In this document: piece by piece, positions 1-11,955 of the stretch
Numbering within the stretch: position 1 is the stretch's first letter
Layout: each line of letters starts with the position of its first letter
Source: Sialis fuliginosa
Lineage: Eukaryota; Arthropoda; Insecta; Megaloptera; Sialidae
Direction of reading: 5' to 3'
DNA length: 64,000 nt
Assembly (NCBI GenBank): GCA_961205875.1
Contig: OY540816.1
Location: 6,024,701 to 6,088,700, forward strand
Position numbers and translations under genes: made by a program
The notes under the pieces: model-generated
Seen by the model: only the letters and a program-made list of their open reading frames with translations
Database searches by the model: none
Told to the model about the DNA's origin: nothing

Positions 1-334
1 AAAAGCTTCGTGCATTTAATAACGATAGGGGTTAATTTATTTTTATCTCAGTTGTGATGATTGAAGCTCGTCAGTATTAAAAAAATTAAATTCTATGTAT
101 ATTTTTGGATTTCTCAATTAGTATGCAAGGCAATATTAATTAAAAAGAAGTTCTAAGTTTAAATCAGTGTTTCTCAAACTTACAGTATGTGCGTACACTT
201 TTTTTGATATTCATTTGTATCGTGTTTTATATAATTCTGGGTGAAATATTTGCAAAAAGTTAATACAAAATAACGATATAAAATGTAATGATTACATTTT
301 AACTGTTTTTTTAATAAAATTATTTCTTATTTAG

Positions 335-948
335 AATCAGGGGAATGAAACGGAATTTATTTATGGTTCGGGTTCAAAGATAAATTTCGGTTTAGGTTTG
401 GGTTTGGGTTCAATATGTTGCAAACTATTTGGGTTCAAAAACCGTTACTTTTTCAGGGTTCGGGTTTAAGTTTGTAGTTGAGCGAAAATTGTTTTGTTCG
501 AAAAAAAATTATAATTAACAAATAAAACATTCTCTGAAGAAGAAAAAAACATTAATAGCCATTAAAATATTGCTAGTAAAAAAGCCAAAAAATAAAATTA
601 CATTTTAAAGATTGAAATTTATATTTTTCAGATTTTTTCTTGCAAATTGAAATGTAATTCAGTTATAGAATTAAAAAAGAAAGTAAAAAATATATAAATT
701 TCAGTAGTTGACTTGATAAGTCACATCATAGCATAAAATTCAAAAAGATTTCCAGAATTAGTACATTTTATAATCTCTTTTAAAAATTATTATTAAAATA
801 TTAAAAAATAATTTATCGAACCTTTTAAAAATATACGGTTACCGGTTATCCATGGAAAGGTTCGGGTTCAGATTAAGGTTCGTTGACTTTGAGATATAGC
901 GGTTCGGTTCGGTTTCAGGTTAATGAAAAATACGGTTTTTCGGGTTTA
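335..948 (+). repeat. Dispersed repeat A, copy 1 (GGTTCGGGTTC-rich ends)
   Basis: Both ends carry clusters of 'ggttcgggtt' and the middle is AT-rich and non-coding. A second copy lies in inverse orientation at 8806-9330, matching over most of its length. The outer end of that copy reads CAGGGACTTGAACC, which resembles a hAT-type terminus. No target duplication was resolved, so the class is tentative. Confidence 0.6.
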
Positions 949-954
949 TAAAGC

Positions 955-1205
955 TTAGGCTGTTCAAAAAAAGTTTTCAATGAAAGATTCGTATGTTTTC
1001 ACATAGAATAAGATTACTAAATAAAAACTATAAATTCCAATTTAAAAAAATGATGTTGACCTTCAAATATCCTTGAAGACCACGTTAAATAACAAATAAA
1101 TATTACAATTCAATTACCCCCTCACAACCAAACATTTTTTTCAAATATGCGATGACTCTGAGATAATAATCTGTAACACTTTAAATGCTCCTCCCTGTAT
1201 ATTAA
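955..1205 (-). repeat. Half copy of foldback family C
   Basis: The sequence from 'ggctgttcaaaaaaag' to 'ctccctgtat' matches the right arm of the complete foldback at 15679-16528, including the stretch 'gttgaccttcaaatatcc'. Only one arm is present here. Confidence 0.7.
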
Positions 1206-1408
1206 TTATATTATTTATTATATTGAAAATAAATAATGATTGTATTAAAAAGTAAACTTGTTTCTGTCTGACAAAATCAAAGGATAAGGAAAAACAACAT
1301 TCAACCGCATATACTTTGAAACCCTTTTGCTTACCACGTTTATGAACTTTGAAAAAATTGTCTACTTATTACAAATTAATGATACTTTTAATAATACATA
1401 TTTATGTA

Positions 1409-1796
1409 CAGTCGCCTGCAGAACTCGTCTGGCACCCTAAAGGCTAGAATCGCTTACAACAGATTCTAAATTTAAAGACAAACATCATCGGTTATCTTTT
1501 TCTATCAAGTTTAATATATTTAAATACTAAAATTCGGAATATCAAATATTTATTGCCACAAAATTTACGTATATAATTTTCAATAGATTACATAATAATT
1601 TAATTGCACAAATATATATGAGTACTATAAACGAATAGTAGTTCTTTATCTAGCAAATGAATTTCAAAATATCTGTCTTTGTTTGATACATGGAGAAATG
1701 ATTTAAATATTATAATTGCACAAATGGGAGGAGCCTACTAAGTTTGTGATAAACGAATATGAATACAAACTGCAAGACCATTAATGTAGGTGACTG
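1409..1796 (+). mobile_element. Tc1/mariner-type MITE, copy 1
   Basis: A 388-bp non-coding element begins CAGTCGCCTGCAGAACTCG and ends with the partial complement GTAGGTGACTG. TA dinucleotides at 1407-1408 and 1797-1798 fit the TA target duplication of the Tc1/mariner group. A near-full inverse copy lies at 22748-23134, which confirms both ends. It carries no transposase and would depend on a helper in trans. Confidence 0.85.
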
Positions 1797-1798
1797 TA

Positions 1799-2285
1799 CA
1801 TGGCAAATTAAGTATATTATGCATTATTCATATTATAATTATAAAACTTTTTTTGAAGTAAATTAGTTGAAATAGCCAAATGGAAATAATAAATATATAA
1901 ACTAGTTCAAAAATAAACACAAAGTCCAGATTTGCTCATCTTATAACTATTAAAAGTATGTGAAGAAGAAATAATATGTTAATAAAATGATAAAATATGA
2001 TTTTACTTACCGCATGTGTAATATTCGACGATGGGATATTAAAATCGATGAAATGCGACGAAGAGATAAGGGTTCAATGAAAGCTGAAGACGTGATGATT
2101 TGGAAGAAATATTATTAGTAAAATACGTGAATATTGCATATTTAATAATACATTTTATATAATCAAATATTGCTATAAAAAATGATAGGTATTATATACA
2201 TTCACATAATCTACATAAGTTAATCAATAGATTGCCGTATAACAGCGATTGTGGGTCGCGCGAGCATATCGAGAAAAAAATAAAG
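1799..2285. other. AT-rich stretch, partly repetitive
   Basis: The first ~60 bases ('attaagtatattatgcatta') recur in inverse orientation at about 18660-18750. The rest shows no gene or recognisable element. Confidence 0.5.
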
Positions 2286-2620
2286 TATTAGGTGCAACTT
2301 TTTTTCAGATATTTGAGTTCGTTGATTAATCTTACAGCGCCCTCTACCGAGAGAAGAAACCATTTTTTAGAAAAATGTTTCCTGCTAAAGATACTAATTT
2401 TTTCACGTAGAATACGAATGTGCAATAAGAAATACAGGTTTTTATTTAAAAAATCAAAATTGACCTTGATTTAACCTTGAAAAATGGTTTAACGGTCAAC
2501 TGCAAGGTCACCATTGTTTGGCCCCCTTGAAACCAAGTAACTTTTGTTTGAAACGTTTTTCTCAATTTCGCTTACTTTTCGAGATATTTGACTGCGTTGA
2601 TTAAAATGACTCACCCTGTA
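2286..2620 (+). repeat. Half copy of foldback family D
   Basis: It runs from 'attaggtgcaactttttttc' to 'actcaccctgta' and matches the right arm of the hairpin at 32459-33263. It starts exactly where the central palindrome of that hairpin ends, so it looks like a single D unit. It contains 'caaggtcacc' and 'aaggtcaactg'-type motifs. Confidence 0.75.
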
Positions 2621-2932
2621 TAGTGATTCAGGAAAGTCTGAAAAATACCCGCTAGGCGCGACCGTCGCGCGAACTGACATGTTTTATACATCTACATTCT
2701 CTGACATCTACTTAAATTTGTCATTATAGCTAAAAAAATGTACATTTAAATTTTGTATTGTATTAAATTACGTTATTTTCACTTATTGTTTGATACGTTT
2801 TTCTATGAAAATATCGACGGTAACAAACATCTGGATATTGTTCTGTGTTATGAATTTCGTATGTTTCATTGTTGGTATGGTATGTGTTTTTTTTTTTTTT
2901 AAATTGTGTTTGTTGAAATTTAATGTAAATTC

Positions 2933-3697
2933 TCAGTCTTTACAGCCGAAGCCATTGCAATATTAGAAGCTTTGAAGTATGCTGTAACACTCCAGGAAAA
3001 CAATATCTTTATCATTTCGGACAGTTTGTCTGTTTTAAATAAACTTAAAAATATCAAGGCGGATAAATTAGTGTCACATATATTTATTGATATATTGAAG
3101 ATGATAAATGAGATGGAGAAAACTTCAAAAAGAATTCGATTTGTGTGGGCGAAAGCACATATTAAGATTCATTTTAATGAGCAAGCAGACGAACTCGCAA
3201 AAAAAGCCGTTCACAACCAAGACATGGCGCTGTATAAACCTCCTTACACCGATTTTATAAGGATATTTAAAGAAAAATTACAGGAAAAATGGAACTCAGA
3301 ATGGCGAATTTCCCGAACAGCAAAAGGCTGGCACTATAGCTTAGTGCACAATAACATCCCAAAACAACCGTGGTTCTATAACACGCCAAGAATACGAAAA
3401 CATATAACTACAATTTCGAGATTAAAATTTAACCATTGCTGTACGCCACAACATTTGTTTAAAATAAAAAAGAACGCTACACCTTTTTGTACATGTAAGA
3501 ACCAAGTCATAGCTGACGCCCAGCACATTTTCTTCGAATGTCAAAATCATCACCAAGAATATACCCTAATGGCAAACGACCTATACCAAGAAGGTTTTTG
3601 TCCCCCTTTTACGCTCACAACACTGTTAGCAAGTCAGAAAATCGCAGTATATGACATTATGAACGAATATATAGATAATATAGGAGTTAAGTTGTAA
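2933..3697 (+). pseudogene. Non-LTR retrotransposon ORF2 C-terminus: RNase H and zinc-finger region (truncated)
   Basis: RNase H in this element type removes the RNA strand of the RNA-DNA hybrid during reverse transcription. The frame enters at the insertion junction and reads through to a TAA without internal stops (about 254 codons; an in-frame TTG at 2972 is not a real start). Seen residues: the RNase H second-strand glutamate in 'FTAEA', the aspartate in 'IISDSLS', and the last aspartate in 'EQADELAKK'. The first catalytic aspartate is lost with the 5' truncation. A C-terminal 'CTC...HIFFEC' arrangement matches the CCHC-type zinc finger that ends ORF2 in I/R1/Jockey-like elements. The clean frame suggests a fairly young insertion. 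The exact clade is not resolved. Confidence 0.85.
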
Positions 3698-4032
3698 AAA
3701 TCCTAATGTGTGAACCCTTTAATGTAAACCCACATTCCCGACCGTACTGTTCGTCTTCAAACCTGCTCCGATAGGTCCGGTAGCAAACTCCTCATCCATC
3801 AATCCAAAAATCCCAAGTGATGTCTATACTAATTAAGTAGTAAGCAAATAGAATAGAAATAAACAAACAAAAATAGGAAAAAAATTTAAAAAATAAAACA
3901 TAAAATAACAACAGAAATAAAAATAAAAATAAACACAAGAAAAAAAAAATATATATAATATATAACACTACAGTTCAAGTCTGGCTGAGGGGCTACGCCC
4001 GATGGCCAATAATTTAAATTAAAAAAAAAAAA
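2933..4032 (+). mobile_element. 5'-truncated non-LTR retrotransposon insertion
   Basis: The 11-bp sequence AATGTAAATTC is present at 2922-2932 and again at 4033-4043, directly after a poly-A run. That is the mark of target-primed reverse transcription. The insert keeps only the end of the second reading frame (RNase H and a C-terminal zinc-finger region) plus a ~335-bp 3' untranslated region with short A-rich repeats before the A tail. All upstream parts (endonuclease, reverse transcriptase) are missing, so it is dead on arrival. Confidence 0.9.
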
Positions 4033-4043
4033 AATGTAAATTC

Positions 4044-4903
4044 CGAAAAATTATAATTGTAGGATTGACGTATTATGATAAATTAATTAATTAAAATGTA
4101 TTATTTATTATCTGTGGAATATGGTTTTCAGGTTCTGTATTTATTTATTCTTTCGTGACAAATTGTTTTAAGAAAATATACTACTTGAAAGTGAGGTTAT
4201 GTCAGTTATTACTATTAACATCAATTTTTTAGAAGAAATGAGAGTAGATAAGAAAATTATCATTTTTTAAACATCCTTCAAAAAACGATAGTTTGAAAAG
4301 TCTAAGGGGTGTGATTTTTATGGCCAAGCCATGCTATTTAACGTCACTATATTATATTACTTAACTATAAATAAATACAATAATAACTTTTTATTCGTTT
4401 CATTTCTTCCTCGATACGCGCAATAAATATTTCTGAAATAAACAGAAATACATATTGTATAACAAAATTTTGAAATATAGACGAATATTTAAAAAATTTA
4501 ATATAGTTTTGGAATGCAGTGCAATTAATCATTTTTTGGCGCTGCAGGTAGTTGACCATGCCTAAAATTAGCACCGGTGACACTATTCAAAAACAAACAA
4601 AAAATTCACAGCAATGCATGATTGCAGATGGTCCTGTTTGTGCGTTGAACCAGATGACCACACTTTTCCCCTTCCGGCAAAACCGCTCGCCCCTGTTTCG
4701 CCGTGGGAATGTGATTGATATTTTTTGTTGTTGTCGCTTTTGATAATTGAGCCATATTCGGGTCATAAATCTGTCACGCAAGTTTGTGCGGCGATGTGAT
4801 TTGTTAGATCCGTTGAGGCGTAGGGGACCAGGTTTTGGCGCGGGCGAGGAAACAATAGTTCGCTTAATGCTTGATAGATGCCACTGATAAAGTTTTTACC
4901 TCA
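4044..4903. other. No recognised gene; GC-richer block at about 4540-4900
   Basis: The first half is AT-rich with nothing recognisable. Bases 4540-4900 are clearly richer in G+C and CpG than the surroundings ('ttggcgcgggcgagg'). Both strands are open for about 63 codons there, but neither product is recognised. It could be an old element, a regulatory block or a host exon. Confidence 0.35.
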
Positions 4904-4911
4904 TTGATAAC

Positions 4912-5519
4912 CAGGCCCGGATTTAGAAATTTTCCGCTCCTAGCCAGTTGCAAAAATTACCCCCCTCTCCCCCCCAGGTCTCAGAATCGATGAATTGTAT
5001 ATTGACCATACAAGTTTTTGCTGATATAGAAAATCACGTAAACTGTTACACAAGAGTCATTATTTATTTGCGATGTCGTTTTTTTTAGAAATCTGTATGT
5101 AAGAAAACACTTGTGAAGATAATAAACCTGAAATTGATGCCGTTGAAACTTGTCACACGTACTGTTAACAATAAATTAACAATGACGTTAATAATAATCG
5201 TTCACCAATGTTTAGTAATAATGACAGAGGAGGTTATGTGTATCACAATATACTGTAGGAGAAAATAAGATAATTTTCGATACAGAAACTTATCGAATAT
5301 TCGATATTAGGCCAATATCGAGACTTATATAAATCGATTCTTTTCTCGATTCGGGCATTTTCCACTTATAATGCTGGTACGCGTGCCAACGAAGTAGGCG
5401 GGAAATTCAATTCCCACGAATATAACAAGTTTTCAAAGTTTTCGCCAAAATTTGCCGCCCTTCAATTCTTACCGCCCTAGGCAACTTCCTACTCTGCCTG
5501 CATGGTAAATCCGGGCATG
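4912..5519. mobile_element. hAT-type non-autonomous element with perfect 8-bp target duplication
   Basis: The termini are CAGGCCCGGATTTA on the left and the complement of CATGCCCGGATTTACC on the right. The 8-bp sequence TTGATAAC flanks both sides (4904-4911 and 5520-5527). An 8-bp duplication with a CAGG start is typical of hAT elements. The 608-bp interior has no coding capacity. A similar terminus (CAGGCCCGGATGAAG) occurs at 51796. Confidence 0.9.
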
Positions 5520-5726
5520 TTGATAACATCATAGTTGCTGTGTATAATTAAAATTTTAACGTACGAAAATAGACATTTTTAAAATGTTTATGTAATACGA
5601 TATTTATTAGTAAAATATCATTATACATAACTACGTCTAAATTATATGCTCCACGGAGAAATATGGAGTCAATTTCTAATAAAAATTACAGATTAAAAAT
5701 TTCAATTTTGTGTCAAAAAAACATCT

Positions 5727-6178
5727 GCCAAGTAAATGTACAGTGCTTCCTCGTGATAAATTGACCAAAGGTAGTTAATTATTCAACAATTTAAATAAAA
5801 ACCGAAAGTGTTTATATAAATTGCCTGGAATTGGTTAACCATTTAATTTTTATACAAGTTTACTAAAAAATATTAGTTCGAAATTTTTCTTAAAACGCAC
5901 CTAAATATTTTCTATGTATATTTTTAATTTTTTCATAATTTCAATCTAAATCTAAAATGCAAACGTCGAAATGATATTTAAAACGCCATAATGACATTTA
6001 AAACATTAAAATGACATTTATTATGTCCAAGAAAATATTAATTTAGAAAAACAAAACACGAATTTTTAAAATAAATTGAGATAAATCTTTGTAAGGAAAT
6101 ATTTTACAACAATCGTTGTAGACCCATATTATAGGAAATTTAATGCTCTACAAAAAATATTCTATAAAATATAATAAA
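5727..6178 (-). repeat. Family E repeat, 3' half
   Basis: It starts 'acatctgccaagtaaatg' and follows the inverse of the full copies at 10255-10975 and 27153-27905. It stops at 'ctacaaaaaatattctataa', inside the element. Confidence 0.8.
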
Positions 6179-6691
6179 TAACAATTATATACGTCACTAC
6201 TAGTATATTAGTTAATATTATGTATATATATTATTTAAATATTATTATTTTTAATAATAAACATATGCGCAGATTAATTGAACAACTCTTTTATGTAGTG
6301 TTTATCACAATATCTATAATGCAATGTAAATATAGTTGACATTAAAATTTACAAAGAGCATAAACTATTAAATGTAACAGGGAAATTAAATTCAGTTTAT
6401 GTTGTTTCGTGTTTGCTATAGCAGTGAATTAAAAATCAAAAATTGACAGGATGTTGCTTTTTATTTAATTAAATAACGTGTTATCTGTTAATACGTGGGA
6501 TTTTGTAAATGATAGATCCATGTATTTTCAATTTTCTAGTTACCAGGAAATTAAAGGTGCCGGTCAAAATCTCGACAAGTAAAAATCCCGACCAATCAAA
6601 CTTTCTTATTTTAACTGACAAATTAAGTTACAGTAGTATTTTTTAATGTGGTACACTATTTATACGAAAGATTATATTGGACAATATAAAA
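6179..6691. other. AT-rich spacer, nothing recognised
   Basis: There is no gene or clear repeat. Bases ~6559-6600 ('caaaatctcgacaagtaaaa') have a weak inverse counterpart near 8533-8575, outside the family F inverted pair. Confidence 0.4.
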
Positions 6692-7430
6692 ATAATTCGG
6701 GCAAGACATACACGAGTGTATGCCATAAGGGTTCCGAAGTACGTACTACGTGGAATGTTTGGAACCACTTACAGGTGCATTTTTAAGTTAGAAAAAAATA
6801 TAAAAAAGTGTCAAGTTCTACTAATTGTGATCTATATTTTGACACCCTACTTGCCTAGATATCAAAATAAAAAATTCTATGACGACCCTCCCTATTATTC
6901 CAAAATTTAAAATTATATTGCTAACTTTAGTATTTGTCGTTGCTAGTCCCACCAAAACCTCGTTACCAATTTTTTTCAGATTTTTTGAACCAGTAGTTAC
7001 AAAGTTATATGTGATGGGGACAATGTAAACAATGCTTTTAGCCCTCTACAGGCGCCATTTTTAAGTTAGAAAAAAAAATATGGTCTAATATTACTAATTA
7101 TGATGTAAATTTTGACATGCAACATGTCTTGGTATACTATTTTTTTTTTTTTTTTTGGATTTGCTTTAAAGTCTCCTATAGGCACCATTTTTGATTTAGA
7201 AAAAAAATTGAAAAAGTGTCAAATTTCTAACTTTAGCTCCTTATTGCCCCCCCTGTAAAATTATTTTTTCAATGAATTTGTACATATTTTACTAGAGGGT
7301 GTCATTTTACATGTTCAGTAAAAATTTCAAATTTCTAGCTTATATAGTTTACGAGCTTTTTAGCTTTGAGTGAAAAGGACGGACGAACGGACGATAAAGT
7401 GAGATTAATAGAGTTTCTTCGGAACCCTAA
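6692..7430 (+). repeat. Family F repeat, copy 1 (left arm of inverted pair)
   Basis: It runs from 'ataattcgggcaagacatac' to 'cttcggaaccctaa'. It holds several degenerate internal units ('caccatttttgatttagaaa'), a 'ggacggacgaacggacg' run and the short palindrome GGTTCCGAAG near each end. Short open frames in it are low-complexity and are not genes. Other copies: 7662-8351 (inverse), 13298-14022 (direct), 55831-56095 (partial). Confidence 0.8.
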
Positions 7431-7661
7431 TAAACGTAAATTGTAAATGAATTTTATATTAACTCCTTGATTAGAACAATCTCGGCGGGTCTAATTTCCA
7501 GGGCGAAGCGATGCTCAATTTCTATTTAATAAGTGTTTACTTCATTTTGAGCTAGTGTGTTAAAATAGTTAAAAACACCGAAAACTTCAACAGAATGTGT
7601 TGACAATCCCGTGCAAGACAAAAGTAAATAGAGCAACATGTAAGTTAATATAAAGGTATTT

Positions 7662-8351
7662 TTAGGGTTCCGAAGAAACCCTATTAATCTCACTTTGTCG
7701 TCCGTCCGTCCGTCCGTCCTTTTCACTCAAAGCCAAATAGCTCGTAAACTATATAAGCTAGAAACATGAAATTTTTACTGAACATGTAAAACGACACCCT
7801 CTAGTTAAATATGTACAAATTTATTGAATAAATAATTTTTCAGGTGGGGCAATAAGAAGCTAAAGCTAGTTAAAAAAAATATTTTTGTTTATATCAAGGC
7901 ATGTGGCATGTCAAAATGTACGTCTCAATTAGTAGAATTTGACCATATTTTTTATTTTTTTTTCTAACTCAAAAATGGCGCCGGTAGGGGGCTAAAAGCA
8001 GTATTTTATTTTGCCCCCCACCCCCCCATCCTTTAACTCTGTAACTATTGGCTCAAAAAATATGAAAAAAATTTGGTAACGAGGCTTTAGTGGGACTACC
8101 AACGACAAATACTAAAATCAACAATATAATTTTAAATTTTGGAATTATAGGGAGGGGCGTCATAGAATTTTTTATTTTGATATCTAGGCGAGTGGGGTGT
8201 CAAAATATAGATCTCAATTAGTAGAACTTGACACTTTTATATATTTTTTTCTAACTTAAAAATGCACCTGTAAGTGGTTCCAAACATTTCACGTAGTACG
8301 TACTTCGGAACCCTTATGGCATACACTCGTGTATGTCTTGCCTGAATTATT
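7662..8351 (-). repeat. Family F repeat, copy 2 (right arm of inverted pair)
   Basis: It is the inverse counterpart of 6692-7430, separated from it by 231 bases with no recognised content. The end 'gtcttgcctgaattatt' matches the complement of the start of copy 1. Confidence 0.8.
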
Positions 8352-8805
8352 AATAATTGCGTTCCGTTTATATTTTAAATAAATAAAATCCATTACAATT
8401 ATTGATTAAATTTTAACTATTGATTAAAATTTCTGTATTCAAAATTAATTTAATTTAATTTATACATGTAAACTTGAAAGTGCACGTGAAGATATTAATA
8501 AAAACAAAAGAAGTTTCACTTCAACCGTTGATTTTTCAGGATTTTGACTTGTCGGGATTTTGATTTTCGGGATTATGACAGGAACTCGAAATTTACACGT
8601 TTGTCTGGCTAAAATTGAGGTTAATTTATTAATTGTGTTTTGAATATATATATACACTGGGATTTGTTTTTCATTTACCATTTTGAAAATAAAAACATAC
8701 ATTAGCGGTACGGTTAGCTAAATAGAATAGGAAATATGATGCAAACTCTTGAACAACGTCAAATATCATTTAATAACAAAAAAAATTATGTGTGTCAAAC
8801 TGAAA
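8352..8805. other. AT-rich spacer, nothing recognised
   Basis: No gene or element seen. It includes short alternating AT tracts such as 'tatatatata' near 8650. Confidence 0.4.
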
Positions 8806-9330
8806 CCCCAAAAATCTCGTATTTTTCATTAACCTGAACCCGAATATTTCAAACGAACCTAAACCTTTTCATGGATAACCAGTAACCATATATTTTTAAA
8901 AGGTTCAATAAAATATTTTTAATATTTTTCTCCGATGATTTTAAAAATAGATTATAAAATGTACTAACTGGGAATCTTGGTATGATGTGAGTTATCAAGT
9001 CTACTACTAAAATTTACATATTTTTTACTTTCTTTTTTAATTCTATAACTGAACTACATTTCAATTTGCAAAAAATATGTAATTTTATTATTTGATCTTT
9101 TTTCTAGCAGTATTTTAGAGACTATTAATGTTTTTTCTTCTTAAGAAAATGTTTTATTTGTTCATTATAAATTTTTTTCGAACAAAACAATTTTCTTTCA
9201 TTTAGAAACTTGAACCCAAACTCGAACCTGAACCATTAAAAAATAACGGTTTTTGAAGCAAAATAAGCTGAACCCTAACCGAACCCGAACCAGAAATAAA
9301 TTCTGGTTCAAGTCCCTGGTCAAAATTATG
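8806..9330 (-). repeat. Dispersed repeat A, copy 2
   Basis: It is an inverse copy of 335-948. The outer end, read on the minus strand, is CAGGGACTTGAACCAG. Confidence 0.6.
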
Positions 9331-10254
9331 ATGGTAATTATAGGTAGGTACCTATCTACTTAAAAATACTGATAAAATTCGATGTCATAGTTAAATAAAA
9401 GAAAAAGATTTATGAAAAAATTAATATTATAGTTATGTTGCTATCAGAATAATGTATAACACAAAGGAGATGTTAGAAGAAGATAAAATCCAGCTGACAA
9501 AAAAATCATATACTATAATATGTAAAAAATGTAAATTTATTATATTTTTGTTTGTTATTTAATAATTTTCCTTTCTACAACAGAAATTACATTTTATATT
9601 ATCAACGTGTCCGTTCAATTAATTAAACGTTATCATCTTCTAGAAAACAGTAAGGATGTAACAACCCTTTTATATCCCTAGTGTACTACACTGTTATCTC
9701 ATAACCTCTTGTTTTGTTTAAAGAAAGAACATCTTAATTAATTTTGAAACTTCTTTCCTTGAATTATCTGGTAATTTATGTTACGCGATGATATTATGGC
9801 TCGCATATTTTCTTTTTTCTTCTCGGGTGTATGGAAATGACATGACCTCGAAAAAAAATTAGTTTTATCACCTGGCGAAGGTTCCGTCAGCCCATTTCTC
9901 ATGCTAATGAGTTTTTCTTTCAGCTTGTATCTGCGGCAGACCCATTCATTAACAAGGCATGCGGCTGCCAGGTTTTGCGTCACTGCAAAGATATTTTGGC
10001 GCGCTCTTTAGATCATTCCAGTCACGAAAACAGCATCTGTTTTCCGAGCAAAAATTGTTTTACACATCTTCGTGTGCATTGACTGTAAACTAAACGATTT
10101 TTAAAATGTTTTCAGTGCTTTTGTTTTGACGTTGTAGTCAGATATAAATTCTTATATTAACATATGTCTGAACCATGCTGTAAAACTCTATTTGATATTT
10201 TAAATAAGAAACAATTACATATATATTTTAAATGTGCTTCTTAAAAAAGTTTTT
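9331..10254. other. Unassigned; GC-richer block at 9736-10030
   Basis: The first 400 bases are AT-rich with no features. Bases 9736-10030 are GC-richer. On the plus strand a strong-looking splice acceptor, 'tttttctttcag' (ending near 9921), is followed by about 50 open codons. On the minus strand an 81-codon frame covers the same bases. Neither translation is recognised. A host exon is possible but unproven. Confidence 0.25.
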
Positions 10255-10975
10255 GCTTCCTCGCAATATCGAAGATACGAGAAGCATTGTGATCGTTTCA
10301 GATTGAGACAAAAAAAATGTTCTCCAATTTCAAAATTTTAAATTGATTTATCCGTTTCACGTCAAGACAAACACTTTTAGTTTCATGTCTGTCTGTCTGT
10401 CCGTGTGTCCGTCCGTCCGTCCGTCTGTCCCCTGAATCCTTGTCACACGCATAACTCATGAACCACTGAACCGATATTATTGAAATTTGGTTGGATGGTT
10501 GGGTCTGGTTTGAGGACGGTCCCATTTCAAAATCATCAAAATTGTGTGTAAGGGGGAGGGGTGACATTCCAAAATATTTATTTTTTCAAGATATCTCAAG
10601 AACTACACATTTAACGTGAAAATTTTATAGAATCTTTTTGTAGAGCATTAAATTTCCTATAATATGGGTCTACAATGTTTGTTGTAAAATATTCCCTTAC
10701 AAAGATTTATCTCAATTTATTTTAAAAATTCGTGTTTTGTTTTTTTGAATTGACATGTCAAAAAATTAAAAATATACGAAAAAAGAATCGGGTGTGTCTT
10801 GAGAAAAATTTCGAACTAATATTTTTTAGTAAAATTGTATAAAAATTAAATGGTTAACCAATTCCAGGCAATTTATTTCAACATTATCGGTTTTTATTTA
10901 AATTGTTCAATAATTAACTACCTTTGAATTTAGCACGAGGAAGCACTGTGCATTTACTTGGAAGATGTTTTTATT
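10255..10975 (+). repeat. Family E repeat, full copy 1
   Basis: It starts GCTTCCTCGCAATATCGA and ends past GCACGAGGAAGC, so GCTTCCTCG recurs inverted near the far end. The middle holds a 'gtctgtctgtccgtgtgtcc' simple run and a 'gaccgtcctc'-type block. It has no coding capacity; the 89-codon minus-strand frame is low complexity. Related copies are at 5727, 11521, 25586, 27153, 60975 and 63230. The transposon class is unknown. Confidence 0.8.
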
Positions 10976-11520
10976 TATGATATGTTTTATTTTAATATTG
11001 ATTTCTATACACTAAAAAAGTATGGATATCGATCTTTCTGCACCTATCAAAAGTTGAAACTTGTTATTTTTTAACACAAAAATTTGTAATAGGGAACATT
11101 TGTTAAATTAAAAAAAATTGAACCTGTTAACTTTAATTGATAATTACATATTCCAGAGTTCTTGTTATTAAATCTAGTGCTCTGCTTGCAATATTATCGC
11201 AAACACTACAAAAAGATTGTTTTAAAGAGCTTTTTTTATTTATTATATTTTTTAAATATTTAAATATTGTTTTAATTTTTCCTTATGTGAAAAATGTATG
11301 TAGGTAAAAAGTAATCTCAAGTAACGATTATGTATATTATACTTTTTAATGCGGACTATTTTAAATGAAATGAGAAATGGTGAAAAAATATTTAATTTAT
11401 TATTGAGAAGAATTATATTCATAGAGATTATACATATTTCATAATTGGAGATTGGAAAAATAGTTGTTATTTTCAATGTAATAGTTGAATTTTTTCTCGG
11501 AAAATAGTTGGTAAATAGGT
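10976..11520. other. AT-rich spacer, nothing recognised
   Basis: It contains a short stretch near 11487 ('ttttttctcggaaaatagtt') resembling the hAT-type element at 52849-53585. No gene was found. Confidence 0.35.
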
Positions 11521-11947
11521 TTCTTATGAAATTTAATGCTCTACAAAAAATATTCTATAAAATTTTCACGTAATATGTGTCGTTCTTGAGATATCTTGAA
11601 AAAATAAATATTTTAGAGTGTCACCCCTCCCCCTTACACACGATTTATTTATTTTGAAATGGGACCGTCCTTAAGCCAGATCCAGCAATCCGACAAAGTT
11701 TCAATAATATCGGTTCAGTGGTTCATGAGTTATGCGTGCGACAAGAATTCAGGGGACAGACCGACACACGAACGGACACACGGATGGACACACGGACGGA
11801 CGGACAGACAGACTAATACGGAACGAAAAGTGTTTGTCTTGGCGTGAAACGGAAAGATAAATTTAAAATTTTGAAATCGGAGAACATTTTTGTCTCATTC
11901 TAAAACGATCACAAAGCTTCTCGTATCTTCGATATTGCGAGGAAGCA
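11521..11947 (-). repeat. Family E repeat, 5' half
   Basis: It begins at the same internal block ('ctacaaaaaatattctataa') where the half copy at 5727-6178 stops and continues to 'cgatattgcgaggaagc'. Together the two halves make one whole element in one orientation. Confidence 0.8.
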
Positions 11948-11955
11948 AAAACATA

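Noticed and set aside
10298-10567. Open frames with Thr-Asp-Gly-Arg repeats (also 7526-7726 and 11659-11847)
   Set aside because: They are translations of the 'cggacggacgga' and 'gtctgtctgtcc' simple runs inside families E and F, in different strands in different copies.
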